Positions 35,106 to 47,170 are shown, counted from the stretch's first letter. The stretch: DNA of 64,000 nucleotides from Nymphaea colorata (GCF_008831285.2 NC_045150.1:310001-374000); one strand, 5' to 3'. Translations and numbers: made by a program. Notes: generated by a model from the sequence alone, not told the origin.

Positions 35106-37896
35106 ATGGTAAGCGTCTTTTTCTACCCATCCTTCTCTTTCCTCTTTTTCTTGGCTTTCCTTGGTGTGACTTCTCTCGCCTTTTCTTCTTTTGCTTCTTC
35201 AGTTGATCCCTAAGAAGAACAGGAACGAGGTCTACAAGTACCTCTTCCAAGGTAGCTTTTTGTCACTAGTATTTCTTCTTCTCCTTCTCGATTATCTGTT
35301 GCCGAATTCCGGCTTCGTTCGAGCGGTTGCATTTTGATTTGTTTGGAATTTCTGGATCCTTGTTTGGGGATTCTACTCAGAGGGCGTTCTCTACGCGAAG
35401 AAGGATTTCAATCTGCAGAAGCACCCAGAGATCGATGTTCCGAACCTTCAGGTCATCAAGTTGATGCAGAGCTTCAAGTCGAAGGAGTACGTGAGAGAGA
35501 CCTTCTCGTGGATGTACTACTATTGGTACCTCACTAACGATGGCATCGAGTATTTGAGATCCTACTTGAATCTGCCGTCGGAGATTGTCCCCGCGACGTT
35601 GAAGAAATCTGTGAAACCTATGGGAAGGCCCATGGGTGGCCCCGGTGGTGATAGGCCCAGGTCCCTTGATTTGAGTTTCGCGCGTTTTGGTTTTTTCCGG
35701 TTGCTGCGGCAAGGTTTACGGTTTGGTTATGATTCTTTATTTGCTTATTTTGATTGATTACAGAGGCCCTCCACGTTTTGAAGGAGACAGGCCAAGATTT
35801 GGTGATCGGGACGGGTACCGCGGCGGCCCTCGTGGTGGCGAATTTGGCGACAAGGGTGGAGCGCCGCCTGAATTCCAGCCATCCTTCAGGGTAATTACGT
35901 TAACTGATCTTTGAAAACATCGTTCTGTCAGATTCGAAGTTTTATGTTTCGTGGCCATCTTGAAAATGGGTTAGCAATTTGTCTGTTGCATATGAAGCTA
36001 TAATTTATACTTGGAGGAGTCAATTGAATTGGGGGGAATTCCAGTGTCACGAAAGTGGGGCTAAGTGCATTTTATTCTTCGTAGAGGCACGAAATTAATG
36101 TAGTAAAATTAGTTTCCATGAAAATAAATTAGAAGAAATGGGCAATGATTCATATAGTTTGTTTCCTTATTCACGTGTGGTTTTATACATTATTAACCCT
36201 AGGATACACATAATTTTTGAATTAAAAAACCAAACAATGTCTTTTCGGTTAGTGAGATTGTCTTGTTCGAATTTATGACAGAAAATATACGTGAACCACA
36301 AACTAGTTTTGACGGATTTTTTTTCGTAATATACATTTCGAGTACATCTTCAATTCTTTAGCTGGCTTTGCCCTGTCGACCTTTTAATATGCTACTTTTT
36401 TTTTTTAAGATCTTGAATACATAGGCAGTTGCTTCCTCTTATTGCAGGTTCTTGTGGTTTATCTAGTTAATTGTGTTTTCTGCTTGTGTATGTTATTTCT
36501 ATTATCGAGCAGTTATTTGATTGTTTGACCATCTTCACAATGTTTAGCTTCCTAAAAGCTTGATGGGAAATTCAGTTTGTTCGTTTTGTTCCACGTGATT
36601 TAGTTTCTGGAAAATCTTGAAGTTGTTTCACTTGATATGCATAGATCGGAAAAACTATGAGAGTTTGGACCTTTGGTTTTTGTTCTTTCTATTTTAGCTA
36701 TGTTATTTTACGATTTTTTGTTGAGACTGGAGGGTTTTGAATCTACTAGATTAGTATATTGCATTTACTGGCATTGCATAAATATCATTCTCGGGTTTTA
36801 ACCATTTAAGTTTTTCTTGGGTATGGTCTGGCAAAGTTGTTTTTCGTAGGAAAGTTTGCAATTTTCTTTAAAAGGAAAAATGTTAAAAATTAGTTACAAA
36901 TTGAGAAACTAATAAGGAAACATAGAAAATTCACTAGATAAATTACAGAAATGATGTCTTAGGAAGGACAGAAAACGAGTATGAGTAATTCAACTTAACT
37001 TTTAAACTTGAAGCAAAAAATAACGTGAAAAAACACATTAAATTGGTTTTGACAATTTTTTTTTAAAAAGCGTCTGTCTACTTTTTTTCATTTTAATTAA
37101 TTGGAACATAAATAAGGGGTCTTTTTTAAAAAATATGTTCTACTTGTGATAATGATTACTGGTTATTGTGTACTTTTGATGACTATCAGTGCCCCAAGAG
37201 TCGGAAGTCCTTAAACTTGAATATAAGCTGGCCTTGTCTTTCTTAACCATTTGTTTTTGAAGAAAACCTCAAAAGACAGTTCAATGTTTTTGCTGACATG
37301 TATAACCATTAACCAACTATACTTCAAAGAGTAAGACAATGCGAAGGTGTCAACAGGGGCAAGTCATCTTAGCCAACTTGCTGTGTTTTTCCCGCATGCC
37401 TAATTCTAATATTTTGAGCATATTCCAGTAAATGTTTAAATAGAGGGGGTAATTTTAGTACTTAAGAAAGATTTTAGCAAAAACTGGTTTGTAATTTTAA
37501 GATATCAAAAGGAGAAGTTATCATTTGATTGGAAGTTTATGAAAGCTAAGTCATTGTCTTCTACCCTCTGAAAAATTTCAAGTGACAAGTTGAAACCCCT
37601 GGCACACGCCCCTACACCCACCCTTTTTTCTTGATATGGATTCCACACTTGGCAAACCCCACAATCCCTCGAGTCGGATCAGGACCGTTCACTTATTGAG
37701 TCTCACGGGTTAAGATATAATCAATCCACACCAAGACACCGCTGGCTGGTTGAGAATCGGCTGACTTGTGAGGCACAATATGAGTTTTGGTGATATAAAA
37801 CTAAATTAATGATAAAAATTGATTTTGATTCAGTTTTCTTTTTCTTGAATCTGAATGGAAAGACCAAACAAAGGGAGGAGAGGCTGAATTGATTGG

Positions 37897-37958
<62 letters not shown>

Positions 37959-38043
37959 CTTTATGATGGAGGTTGGACCATTTGGTGAAGGTTTTTACCT
38001 TTCGGGCAACCTCCCTCCAAGCCCAAAACCTTAAACCAGCGAT

Positions 38044-38093
<50 letters not shown>

Positions 38094-38749
38094 ATGCCCT
38101 GAAGGTGGTCGGTCGGCCATCGGTGGCTACCAACACTGGAGAGAGCATACCCTTTTTTTTTTTTTACATTTTACTGATTTTACCAATTTTTTAATCATTG
38201 AGTAGTTAATTAGATCGTTTGGGGAAAGATTAAAAAGAAAGAGAGAGCTACAGTTTGGTAACTCGGTTGCATGTTCATAGTTCAGTTCTTAGTACTTGAC
38301 CCGGTTGAGTCACCAAGTCTCCCCACTGATCCGCTGATCCAGTTGGCTGCCAATCCGAGTCCGAGTTTGTAGCTTGCCAACTATGATGCATTCTACTGTT
38401 TGGGGACACTCGCAGGTGTGCCAGCAGACGTATTTGCATGTTTGACTAACATTCTTCAACTTCAAGTTTCCAACCTTCTGCCATGTGGGCATCTCCAGCC
38501 ACTTGGTCTCCCTGACGTGTGAAGCTGCTTTCACCTTTTGTCGAAAACATGTTCTTTTAAACTGAGTCTCTTTCTGTGCTTGTGGAGTGACGATCTAGTT
38601 ATGATGTGGTAATGTATGGGATCTAGGAAATCCATTTGAGCTTGATCTAATTTTGCTTTGATTTGCTGCAGGGTGCAGGTGGACGACCTGGGTTTGGAAG
38701 AGGGGGTGGTGGCTATTCTGGAGGCCCTCCGTCGAGTTCCCTTTCTTAA
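35106..38749 (+). CDS. RPS10: 40S ribosomal protein S10 (eS10)
   Basis: Cytosolic small-subunit protein eS10, located at the 40S head/beak. Five coding exons: 35,106-35,108 (the ATG alone), 35,203-35,251 ([16 protein letters not shown]), 35,381-35,660 ([63 protein letters not shown]), 35,764-35,890 ([20 protein letters not shown]) and 38,672-38,749 ([18 protein letters not shown], ending PPSSSLS and TAA). The exons total 537 nt and give 178 residues, the usual plant length. Every border is GT-AG and frame is kept throughout. The N-terminal winged-helix-like domain is complete and the Gly/Arg-rich tail is typical of the plant protein. The last intron (2,781 bp) holds a hAT-like MITE. Telo-box and site II motifs upstream agree with coordinated ribosomal-protein expression. 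Nothing suggests a pseudogene. Confidence 0.97.
35891..38671 (+). other. last intron of RPS10 (2.78 kb)
   Basis: Donor AGG|GTAATT and acceptor TTGCTGCAG|GGT. It is about 20-30 times longer than the other three introns (94, 129 and 103 bp). The MITE at 37,647-38,382 accounts for 736 bp; the rest (35,891-37,640) is AT-rich with no recognised content. Confidence 0.9.
37647..38382. mobile_element. hAT-like MITE, copy 2, inside RPS10 intron 4
   Basis: Homologous over its length to 19,595-20,316. The left end is ACTTGGCAAACCCC, the right end (complement) AGTTGGCAAGC, and the interior is shared including 'ctaaattaatgataaaaatt' and 'ggtggtcggtcgg'. It carries (CT)n-(TA)n at 37,899-37,955 and an extra (CT)n of about 45 bp at 38,047-38,091. 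A clean target duplication is not visible. It is intronic and leaves splice sites intact. Confidence 0.75.
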
Positions 38750-39718
38750 GATAATTTCATGCCATTTATCTGGTCTTGCAAGTACTTCCAAATGTCTCTC
38801 AAAATTTTGTAGGGATTTATTTGCCTTTGGAGGAACCTTATGTCTCTGTGTGTGGTATTTGAAAAATTTGGTCTATGATGACCTTTTGCTTTACTTGAAT
38901 AGAAGAGATACCTGTCAACTTGATGCAGTCATTTTTAACTTTTTTTTCCCCTTGTCATCACTGTTTTGCTACTTGCTTCTTTACGTTTTTCTTAGCCTTG
39001 AGGAAGCGGTGCTGTTTCTGTTTTCCTTAGCCATGGGGAGTGGTGCAAGGTTCGTCTGTTGCCCTGTTCTTGATGGTTGTTCTTTGTCAAAGGACCTGTC
39101 TCTGAGCGGCTGCGCCCGACCTTTCCCCCACTTTCTTCATTCAATTTGAATGTAACTCAAACTTGAATCCCCTTTGCTAAAATCGAATTTGTGTTTGTCT
39201 AACATAAGGTCTGACATGTATAATTAATCGGGTTAGATCTTTATCTGATCGAATTCAGATATTGAATTTGAATTCAATTTCAGTTAAACTTTATGCAAAT
39301 TTTGAATTTGATTAGCGATTGAATCCAAATTTCCTTGTCAGATTCGACTAATAGATTCAAGTTCGGGTAGGTAAACGGATAGAATCGATGCGTTTGCATC
39401 GTTGGCTGGACTGTCATGGCGACATGGTCAGGCATCGTCGTCCATTTGGCTTATTCCGGAGTCATTGAGTGTGGGATTGGTGATCCTCTTGGTAGTAATT
39501 TTGATGGCACTTGCATTGGGGTGGTTTGGCGGGGGACGTATTCCTATGTCTCTCTAGTTTAACTGCAGTGCAAAAAAGTGTCTCTGAAAAGATCAACCAA
39601 CCATATGGTTATAGTTCTTGACGCAGCAATAGACGGGATTATGTGGTGTATAATTTTATTAATATCATTTAATTTTTCTTACTTAAGATGTTACACATTT
39701 ATTTGAGTATGCAACTAG
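38750..39718. other. RPS10 3' UTR and downstream flank
   Basis: The 3' UTR occupies an unknown first part; no clear AATAAA is near. 39,200-39,370 is an A/T-rich run of GAATTC/GAATTTGA words resembling an old repeat. The 163-codon frame at 38,658-39,149 is another frame of the last RPS10 exon running into the 3' UTR and is not a gene. Confidence 0.5.
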
Positions 39719-39748
39719 GCAATGTTGTTAAGTGTATTGATGAAAAAG

Positions 39749-40124
39749 TAAACTTGAGACAAGCTCCATATAACAAGCTCGACTCGACTCGTTTAACCCA
39801 TTTAACCCGTTTAGTTGTTAACTTGTGTAAGTATTAACTCGATTAACTAGTATAAACATTAATTTGTTTAGTTCGTTCAACTCGTATAACTTATGAAAAT
39901 TTGTTTTTATTTTAAAAGTTAAAACCAATGACTCGGTGGACTAGAATTTAACAATATTATATGAAGTGCTGGTTTGCGAATCCAGTCGAACTCGACTCGT
40001 CTATCATTTCAAGTATATTTGTAAGCTCGAACTCGGCTTGTTTACAAATGAGTTGAGCATGAACAGAGATTTTTTGAGTGAGTTTGAGTCGAACCCGAGT
40101 TGACTCGGCTCGTTGTGCAGCCTT
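39749..40124. mobile_element. small TIR element nested in the hAT tail
   Basis: The right end (complement) is AAGGCTGCACAACGAGCCG, the style of plant hAT-like ends rich in CGAGCC/GAGTCG. The left end carries ACAAGCTCGACTCGACTCG. It is flanked by ATGAAAAAG (39,740-39,748) and ATGAGAAAG (40,125-40,133), a 9-bp duplication with one change. Excising it restores continuity with the related sequence at 26,122. Noncoding. Confidence 0.65.
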
Positions 40125-40999
40125 ATGAGAAAGCGATGCATTGAGCTTGTAAGGCGATGCAATGCACAATAATGCTTAATGCACAACACTGTGAAGCAAA
40201 ACGTAGGCATCACAACTAAAAAACATTCTTAAGATAATGTAAAATAAAAAGCAACAATCAAAATAACAAGTATTTGAATAAAGAACAAAGTGAAAAAGGA
40301 ATATGCATGATTTTAAGTACAACATTCGGAAGTATTCAAATAAATGGAATAATACAAATAGTTAAATAATAATAAGTTTTTAAGGCAAGTCAGATGTTTT
40401 CAATATTTTTTCTCCATCTGAACTTGACAAAGGACCTTCATTTGAATCATCCACATAATGGATAAATTCTTCTTTTGCTTCATAATCATTTGAAATTTCA
40501 CGTTCTTCATCTCTTACTTTCTTTTTCTTCATTGAAAAACAACAATAAAATTAGCAGAACTTAATAAACATGAAAGACGATTATACTTATCTAAATTTCA
40601 AATATTATTTTCGTTTAGATACTTTTGTCATCTACATACTTGTAGAAGATAATCATGCTTACCTTTTTTCTAAAGACCTGATGAAATTGTCAAAACAAGA
40701 TAAATTGAAATCTAGGTCTAAACAAGAATCATTTAATGCAGAAATGGTAAAACAAGATCTTCCTTTTCTACAATCTATTTATCATATAAATCAATATTAT
40801 CATTAAATAAGGGATCGTCAACACTTTTTTTTTTAAGTCTGTCACTCAACTTTATATTGTATATGATAACACCAAATTGTTGAGTTTTTTTTTTTGCCGA
40901 TGACAATTTCTCATTTTTATATGTATCTCTTATCTCCGCAACAACCTTGCGGGGAAAGCCCCCCTGACCTTTTATTCCAACAGCAAAATATATATACAA

Positions 41000-43900
41000 A
41001 AAAAAATGGCAGTCACTCTACCCTAAGGGCTAGAGTGAGCCATGAAAGGAAAACAAACCAAGAGGACACCAAAAGCTTAAGGAACCAAATTTACAGTGTT
41101 TGGGTTAAAAAAGACAAAATATCATGAGCATGTTGTTGTTGCAGAATTTGCACTCTATGAAATAAGTTGCTGTAGTTGTTATGCCGACTCTCGAAGGACC
41201 GACGACCTTCAAACATGGCCCGAAGTCTTCTAATCCAAGGCTTGTTGTTACAAATCAGTAATATATTCTGAAATCTCTCACCACGCTACACCTTGGTCAA
41301 GATGCAAACCATTCGAATCTTTTAACAGAAAAGCAACTACCTATCTACCATTAGAAGCAACAAAGACAACTTGCAGACAAGCTTGACCAGTCAAAATATG
41401 TGGGCACTTATCAGGAACAATCCCCGTAGTCAACCTGTAGGTCTCTCCTGTCCTCAACAGAATTGCTCATGATAGTATAGAAGCCATCAACACAGTCCTG
41501 CCAGATGGCATGAGAGTTTTGTTGAGGAGATTATGTATCTTCTCTATGGATTGCCGAATTGTGCCTACACCATATTCTCCAAAGTATGATGTGAAAACAG
41601 ATTTTCCAGCACTTCATAAGCCAACATCTTTTGAAGCTACAATAGAACCAATGTTTTAACTCCAAGACAATAGTGCGTGGGGTTTGTAACTTCTCTTGAA
41701 TTTAAAAGTAGTGAACCCCAAATTTTTGAAGAATGCGGACAAGAAAACAAAACATGATGAGCAGACTCTTCATCTTTGAGACAAAGAGCACATCAGTTGG
41801 CTAAAGAAATATCACTTTTCTTTTGTCGATCGAAGGTAGGGAGACGATCATTGCAAGCCAGCCAAACATACCACTGCGCTCTAGGTTGAGCCTGAGGAGA
41901 CCAAATCAACTTCCTCCAAGGTTCCTTGTCAAATTTCTGTCTCACCACCTCCCACACGTCAGACATTTTGATGTTAGAGGCAGGAGAGTTATGCCAAAGA
42001 AGGAGGTCTTGCTACGATTTTAAGTTAGGCCTCTCCATACCCACTAGGAAAAGAAAATCCTTGAAGTTGTCAAGAATAGGCATGTCATAGTAAGGACCTG
42101 CTTAATGAATGAGAACTTAAAGGCAGATCTTTCCAAAGAATTCAATTGAGCAATAAGGGGAGCACCACGAATTGAGCCGATGCCAGCAGACCACCTGACT
42201 TGATCTTTGTGATCTTAGATTTGAATCCAGCTTTTCCTAACACCTTTGAAGAACCAAGACTCATTTTTAGGCGCTTTAAGGTCCATAGGCTATGAAAAAA
42301 AAGATATTTCTTCCTCATAAAATTCACCCAAAGGGCATCATCCTAGCAGATGCGCAGCGTGATGCGACCAATACAAGCTTTGTTCCAATCATCAAGCTGC
42401 TTCAACCCAACACCCCCCTCTAACACCGGGCGGCAGAGAGTCTTCCAGGCAACCAAATGTACACCTTTCTTAGTTTCTTGGCTGCCCCAAAAGAAGTTAG
42501 CCATAGTAATTTCAAGTTTATGCTGAATAGACTTATGGAACATAAAGACAGAATACCAGTAGCCAATGAAGCTTAAGAGGTCGTACATTATCAAACAAAG
42601 ATGCTTGCTTAAGAGAGAAGCTTAGAAGACCAAAGTGAAAGTTTCTTTCTACCTTCAGAACTAGAGAGACATAGAAGCTATCCTGCATATTACCTACAAA
42701 AAGGGGAACACCCAAATAATGAAGAGGCAGACAACCTTGCATCCAATCTGATTTGCTGAGGAAAGAGAGAGGAGTTCTTTGTTCCCCAAAGGAATTCACA
42801 TGAGATTTTTGTGGGTTAACACATAACCCATAAGAAAGCTTAAGGGCCTTAAGAGCATGCATAGCCTCATTGTAAGAACGATAGTCACCTCTAGAAAAAA
42901 TAATGTCATCGGCAAAGGTGAGAAGAGAAGGGCAAGCCCCTATCTGAGGGATATAGGGAGGGGTGAAGGAACCATTCTAACGTCTGTACTCTAAATTTCT
43001 AGAGAGTTCTTCCATAACAACAAGGAATAGATATAGAGACATGGGGTCTCCCTGCTTCAGACCTCTACGCATAAAGTGAAAATCTCCTGGAATCCCATCA
43101 ATGAGGACAACAAAAGAAGTAGAGGATACACATGTCATAACTCTGTCAACCCAAGCTATGCTGAAACTCAAGTCGATAAGAGCATTCTTAAGAAAGGCCT
43201 AGCTAACCCTGTCGTAAGCTTTGGAAAAATCAATTTTAAAGCAAATATTACTCTAATGCAGGCCCTCAAACGAGTGAATACATTAATGAGCAAAGATAAT
43301 ATTCCATGTGATTCATCGCCCTGGAAAGAACACACCTTGGTCTTTGCTAATGACTTTCTGCAGGTGATTTTTCATGCGAAAAAAGAGGAACTTAGATATA
43401 ATCTTATACAAGACATTGCATAAGGCAATAGGTTTGAGATCATCAACTTTACAAAGACCTTCTTTTTTGAAAATAAGGGCAATATAATTATGATTAATTT
43501 TTCAATTTCTCCAGTAGAGAGGAAACTATTAATAACCTACAGTAAATAATGACCAACAATGCCCCAATGGTGCTGATTGAAGGAAGCTGGAAAACCATTC
43601 AGGTCCAGAGCACTATTCCATTCCATCGAGAAACCACACGCTTCACTTCGTCAAGAGTGGTCAGGGGAAGTAAGACAACATTATCTTCTAACAACAATAT
43701 AGGGCCATCAGCCGTCTTACTCAGGCAGCAGCCTGAGCCCTCCTCGAAACCAAGAAGAGCACAAAAATTTATTACAGATAGATCTAATGTGGTTCATATC
43801 GTTGATTCTCGTCCCCTCATACTCCAAGGTAGATAAGGAATTCTTCGTTCTACGGCCTTTGACTATTGCTTGGTAGTAAGCCGTATTACGGTTGCCCTCA

Positions 43901-44969
43901 GCGATCCACCTGACATGAGCTCTTTGCCTCCATAAGCTACCTTTATCTTCAACGAATGCTTGCAATATCTTTCAGATTAGAATCTCATGATTCTGGTCAC
44001 TAACAGTAAAAGCTAGTTCAAGAGATTGGACCTTGTCATGTTCATCCCATAAAAGCTTTGGTACGAAGCGAAATGTCGCCCACACAACTCCTAGCCCAAC
44101 TAAGAAGACTAAATCGAGTGAGTTTCAATTTCTTGATCACCCTCACCAGGGGGCAGCTAAAAGCTCAGGAACTCCAAGCCTCTTGAACAAGGTAATTACA
44201 CTGAGGTCTTCTGGCACAGAATTGAAAAATATCTGAACTGAAAAAACAGATTAGCAGAGTTTGGAGTGAAACAAGTAGACACTTTGAGAACGGAGTGATC
44301 ATAAGTCAATCTAGGAAGGATCTGCAAATTAATAGAGCTTCCCCATTGAGCCTTCCATACATTAAAACCCCAATCTAACCTGCACAAAATTTCACTCGCA
44401 CTTTGTCTGTTGTTGCTCCAAGTAAACCTGTGATCAGGGTTAGACAACGGAAACAAATGGCAGTTCGAAACAAACCTATTAAAAGAAGAGCAGGAGTTCA
44501 GGTTTGTTGGGCGGCCGGTTTTGTCTGAGCTATCCAGCATAGCATTGAAATCCCCAGTCAAAAGAGTTGGGCCTTGGAAATCAGATAAGATGTTCTACAA
44601 AACTGTAAGCTCCCAAGCTCTTTCACTATAACGCGGAGGAGGGTAGGTACCCCCAGCTAGGAACTTGACATGAGACTGTTTGTCAGTGACCTCTAGAAGG
44701 ATCTAATACCTATTCATATTAAAGACCAAAACAAAGAATTTTTGTGGTTTCCAACCACAGAAGATACGTACAATACTATCACACAAATCAGCATTGGACA
44801 AGGTAGCATAAGAACCAAGTAGACCAAAGTTAATGTGAAGCCGATCAACATGAATGAGAGTATCAAAAATAAAAAAACTATCAATAGCCTCATGCTGGAC
44901 AGTGAGAAGCAAGTCGTGCCTAGCAAAGTTTCTAGCTAAGCCACGAATATTCCATGCTAAACACTTCAT
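41000..44969 (-). pseudogene. LINE ORF2: endonuclease and reverse transcriptase
   Basis: Starts MKCLAWNIRGLARNFARHD at 44,969, the apurinic endonuclease (EEP) N-terminus. It continues with LTGDFNAMLDSSDKTGRP near 44,560 and FTWSNNRQSASEILCRLD, both EEP motifs. The linker includes WIAEGNRNTAYYQ (43,900). Reverse transcriptase motifs are RRGLKQGDPMSLYLF near 43,060 and the active-site TFADDIIFSRGD at 42,917-42,885. Then come GLCVNPQKSHV and the thumb/connection WKTLCRPVLEGGVGL. A zf-RVT segment, CSLCLKDEESAHHV, lies near 41,790-41,755. The C-terminus near 41,250 has WIRRLRAMFEGR. No RNase H domain is recognisable. The frame is broken many times, so this copy cannot make active enzyme. Confidence 0.9.
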
Positions 44970-45109
44970 TGGAGAGGGGAGGAAACAGATACCTGGTCGG
45001 AAGGATTACCTTCACCGCCACTCGTAGGAAAGTCATTGGTGTGAGATGGTGGGGCGGTGTCTGAGGGGGCCTCTACCAGGCAATAGCTCACGTGCTTACT
45101 TACGCTTTT

Positions 45110-46453
45110 CTACTGGCGCCGCTGGTTCCGGATCGTCAAAACTGTGATTTGCAGTATCCTGAGCAAATTTTCTATGGCCAGACAGTCTGCTGCCCCTCCC
45201 GCGACTATGAGTGACACCGTTGCTGCAAACAAAAGTTGAAAATTACCAGCTTGTGGATCAACATTATGGACATCCTCTTGGCCATCACGGGGAGCGTTAA
45301 CAATGAGCTGAGAATTGAGCTTAGAGGATGATTTGAATGAAAAGCCCGTGGGTATTTCAGTAGGCAAACTTTCGATCTGATCGAAGGGGGTTAACCATGT
45401 TGGCCCGGTTCTTAGTTGCATCCCTGATAATGTCTTTGCCCTTAACTCTCCTTGTAGTGATATCGTTACTAGGTTCATGGTGGGATTGATGCAGACGAAC
45501 TCTATCAGTATGATCCTTCTGTAGGTAATCCCTTTTGTCCTTCCACATTAGGCCCTTTGCTGGAGTTGGAAGCCTTCGTTGAGTCTTTGCCTTTGGCCGC
45601 CTCATGAAGATAAGTCCCTTGATTGCAGGATTCACGCTTGGGGCATTTATCGGGTGTATGATAGTTGACACTGCAAAACCTGAAAAAACGTAATCTCCCG
45701 TCATAGACTAAGGGTTGGGTGATGGTGTGACTATCATTTAACACAAACTGAAATTAAGGGGGAAGTGGGGCACCCAGAGGAAGTTCAACTATGATTCTGG
45801 CAAAACCCCCTTGATTAATGTCTCTGATTTGAGTGTCTGTTTCCAAAAGATCACCCTGAAGACCTTTGGCTATGCTGTTGAAGATTTACGTAGTCCACAT
45901 ATTCGGAGGCAGATTTGGGAGTCGAATCCAAAGAGGGGCAGAGAGCTTAGGCAGCATGGTGAGTGGTTTTCCTAGCTGCCAATAGTGGGTAACAAGAGAC
46001 CTACGTAGTTGTTGTTCATCCTCAACCTGAATGAAAAATGTGCCACTAGTGAGAATGGTGAACTTCAGGTAGGCTTTCCCTACCTATAGACTGGTGAGTT
46101 CAAAAAATACAAAGGAGAAATTGGTGCACCAATTAGAGGAAGAACCTTTTGGCCGAGCCAAAGCTGGCCATTGGAACGACCAGTCCATCTCTTCATATGC
46201 TTCTTTAGGGATGTTGATTTTTAATATGGTATCCTGAATCTCCACCTCCAAAGGATGCTCTGGTAGGCTGTCAGCAGTAACCAAAGAAGCCCATGAGTGT
46301 TGTCCCTTCCATATGACAGCCAAGGGCCATACGACAGCCAAGGGAAGATGGTGAGGGGGGGGCAGGAGGTGGAAGATCCCCTTTATCAAATGGAGAGGAT
46401 TCAGATCCTTGCAGAGGAGGGAGGTCCTCGTTCGATGCCATAGGCATCTTCAT
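45110..46453 (-). pseudogene. LINE ORF1: DUF4283/CCHC nucleic-acid-binding protein
   Basis: The first ATG at 46,453 gives MKMPMASNEDLPPLQG, then a Pro-rich head. The DUF4283-like domain continues in changed frames with LRRSLVTHYWQLGKPL, APLWIRLPNM and FARIIVELPLG. A reduced zinc knuckle follows near 45,660 (RFCSVNYHTPDKCPKR), where one Cys and the central His are displaced relative to the plant L1 CCHC. In plant L1 elements this protein coats the element RNA. Stops and frameshifts throughout. Confidence 0.8.
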
Positions 46454-47170
46454 GGCCCACGGTCCCTCCCCCACCTAACGCGAGGGGGAAGAAGCGCTCA
46501 ACACGCCTAATCCTCTCGATCAGCCAAAACCCTAGCAGAGCCTCTCTCTTCTCCTAGTTGGAGAATATGCTATGTATCTATTATCTAATTTCATGAGTTA
46601 TAAATACTAAACAATAAACATTTAAAACAAAAAGAACAAAATCAATCATGTCAAATTATTGTTATTTACCCAATTGTGATCACATCTTGATGCACTGCCA
46701 AGTTTGGCTGAGAATTTGTACTGCACTATTCCCTAGTTCTTTTGTTTTCATAAAAAAGGAATTTTACCAATCAACTAACAAAAGAAAAAAGTAACAAATA
46801 TATTGCATGATGACTTTATCTATTCTTTCATGAAACAACTACGAATGTGAAAACAAAACTTGTCCAATACCATGAGATTGTCTCTTCTTTGTTTCAATTG
46901 CTTCAAGTTTTCGAAAAAAACAATCTTCTTTTTCATATCTATAATAGTCTTGCATCATTATTCTATATCGAGCGCCATTACATCCAAACACTGTAGAAAT
47001 CTAACTTTCACCACATCATTTTTATCTGCACTTTCATCAACATAAATTGCGGGTTCAAAAAATATTGTGCAATACCCTTCTGATGCAATTATATAGAAAC
47101 TCCATAGTTGGGGTCTCATCTGAATGAATTGCTCTGAAGACCTTCACTAAGGGTAATATGACTTTAATAA

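Larger units (their letters stand above)
40885..46557 (-). mobile_element. L1-type LINE, nearly full length, inactive
   Basis: A minus-strand non-LTR retrotransposon. Its leader runs from about 46,557, followed by ORF1 (46,453 to about 45,110), ORF2 (44,969 to about 41,000) and a 3' poly(A) seen as T11 at 40,885-40,895 on the given strand. Order and domains (DUF4283/CCHC, endonuclease, reverse transcriptase, zf-RVT) match plant L1 elements. It is 5.67 kb, near full length for the family. Both ORFs carry stops. A perfect target duplication is not visible; both junctions carry a CTC(C)AAC-like word. Confidence 0.9.
40385..47160 (-). pseudogene. hAT family transposase, interrupted and decayed
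   Basis: Minus-strand translation at 47,160-47,070 gives PLVKVFRAIHSDETPTMEFL, the conserved segment before the hAT C-terminal region. It is followed by LNPQFM (near 47,055) and VVKVRFLQCLDVMALDIE. Near 46,750 comes AVQILSQTW, equivalent to the family's LSQTCSSSGCERNWS stretch with the signature Cys and Trp lost by substitution or frameshift. After the LINE, 40,880-40,790 reads LNNLV then DPLFNDNIDLYD, the end of the dimerisation domain. A final acidic segment, YVDDSNEGPLSSSDGEKI, ends at a stop near 40,383. In-frame stops and the 5.7-kb insertion make it dead. The N-terminal BED finger and DDE positions were not identified. Confidence 0.7.
39719..47170 (-). mobile_element. hAT transposon relic, split by a LINE and a MITE
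   Basis: The low-coordinate end begins CAATGTTGTTAAGTGTATTG, shared with 26,122. A minus-strand transposase relic follows, its C-terminus at 40,380-40,880 and its middle at 46,640-47,160. Removing the LINE (40,885-46,557) rejoins the two halves of the dimerisation region. A 376-bp MITE (39,749-40,124) sits in the tail. The opposite terminus is not recognised and may lie between 47.2 and 48.2 kb. Confidence 0.7.

Noticed and set aside
34768-35250. 160-codon minus-strand frame
   Set aside because: Antisense to the RPS10 promoter and first exons; Arg/Lys-rich because it complements CT-rich leader and intron.
35461-35757. 98-codon frame as an independent gene
   Set aside because: It is RPS10 exon 3 read through its donor into intron 3.
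38658-39149. 163-codon frame after RPS10
   Set aside because: It is the last RPS10 exon in a different frame running into the 3' UTR; the RPS10 frame stops at 38,749.
43076-43423. plus-strand frame inside the LINE
   Set aside because: Antisense shadow of the minus-strand reverse transcriptase.
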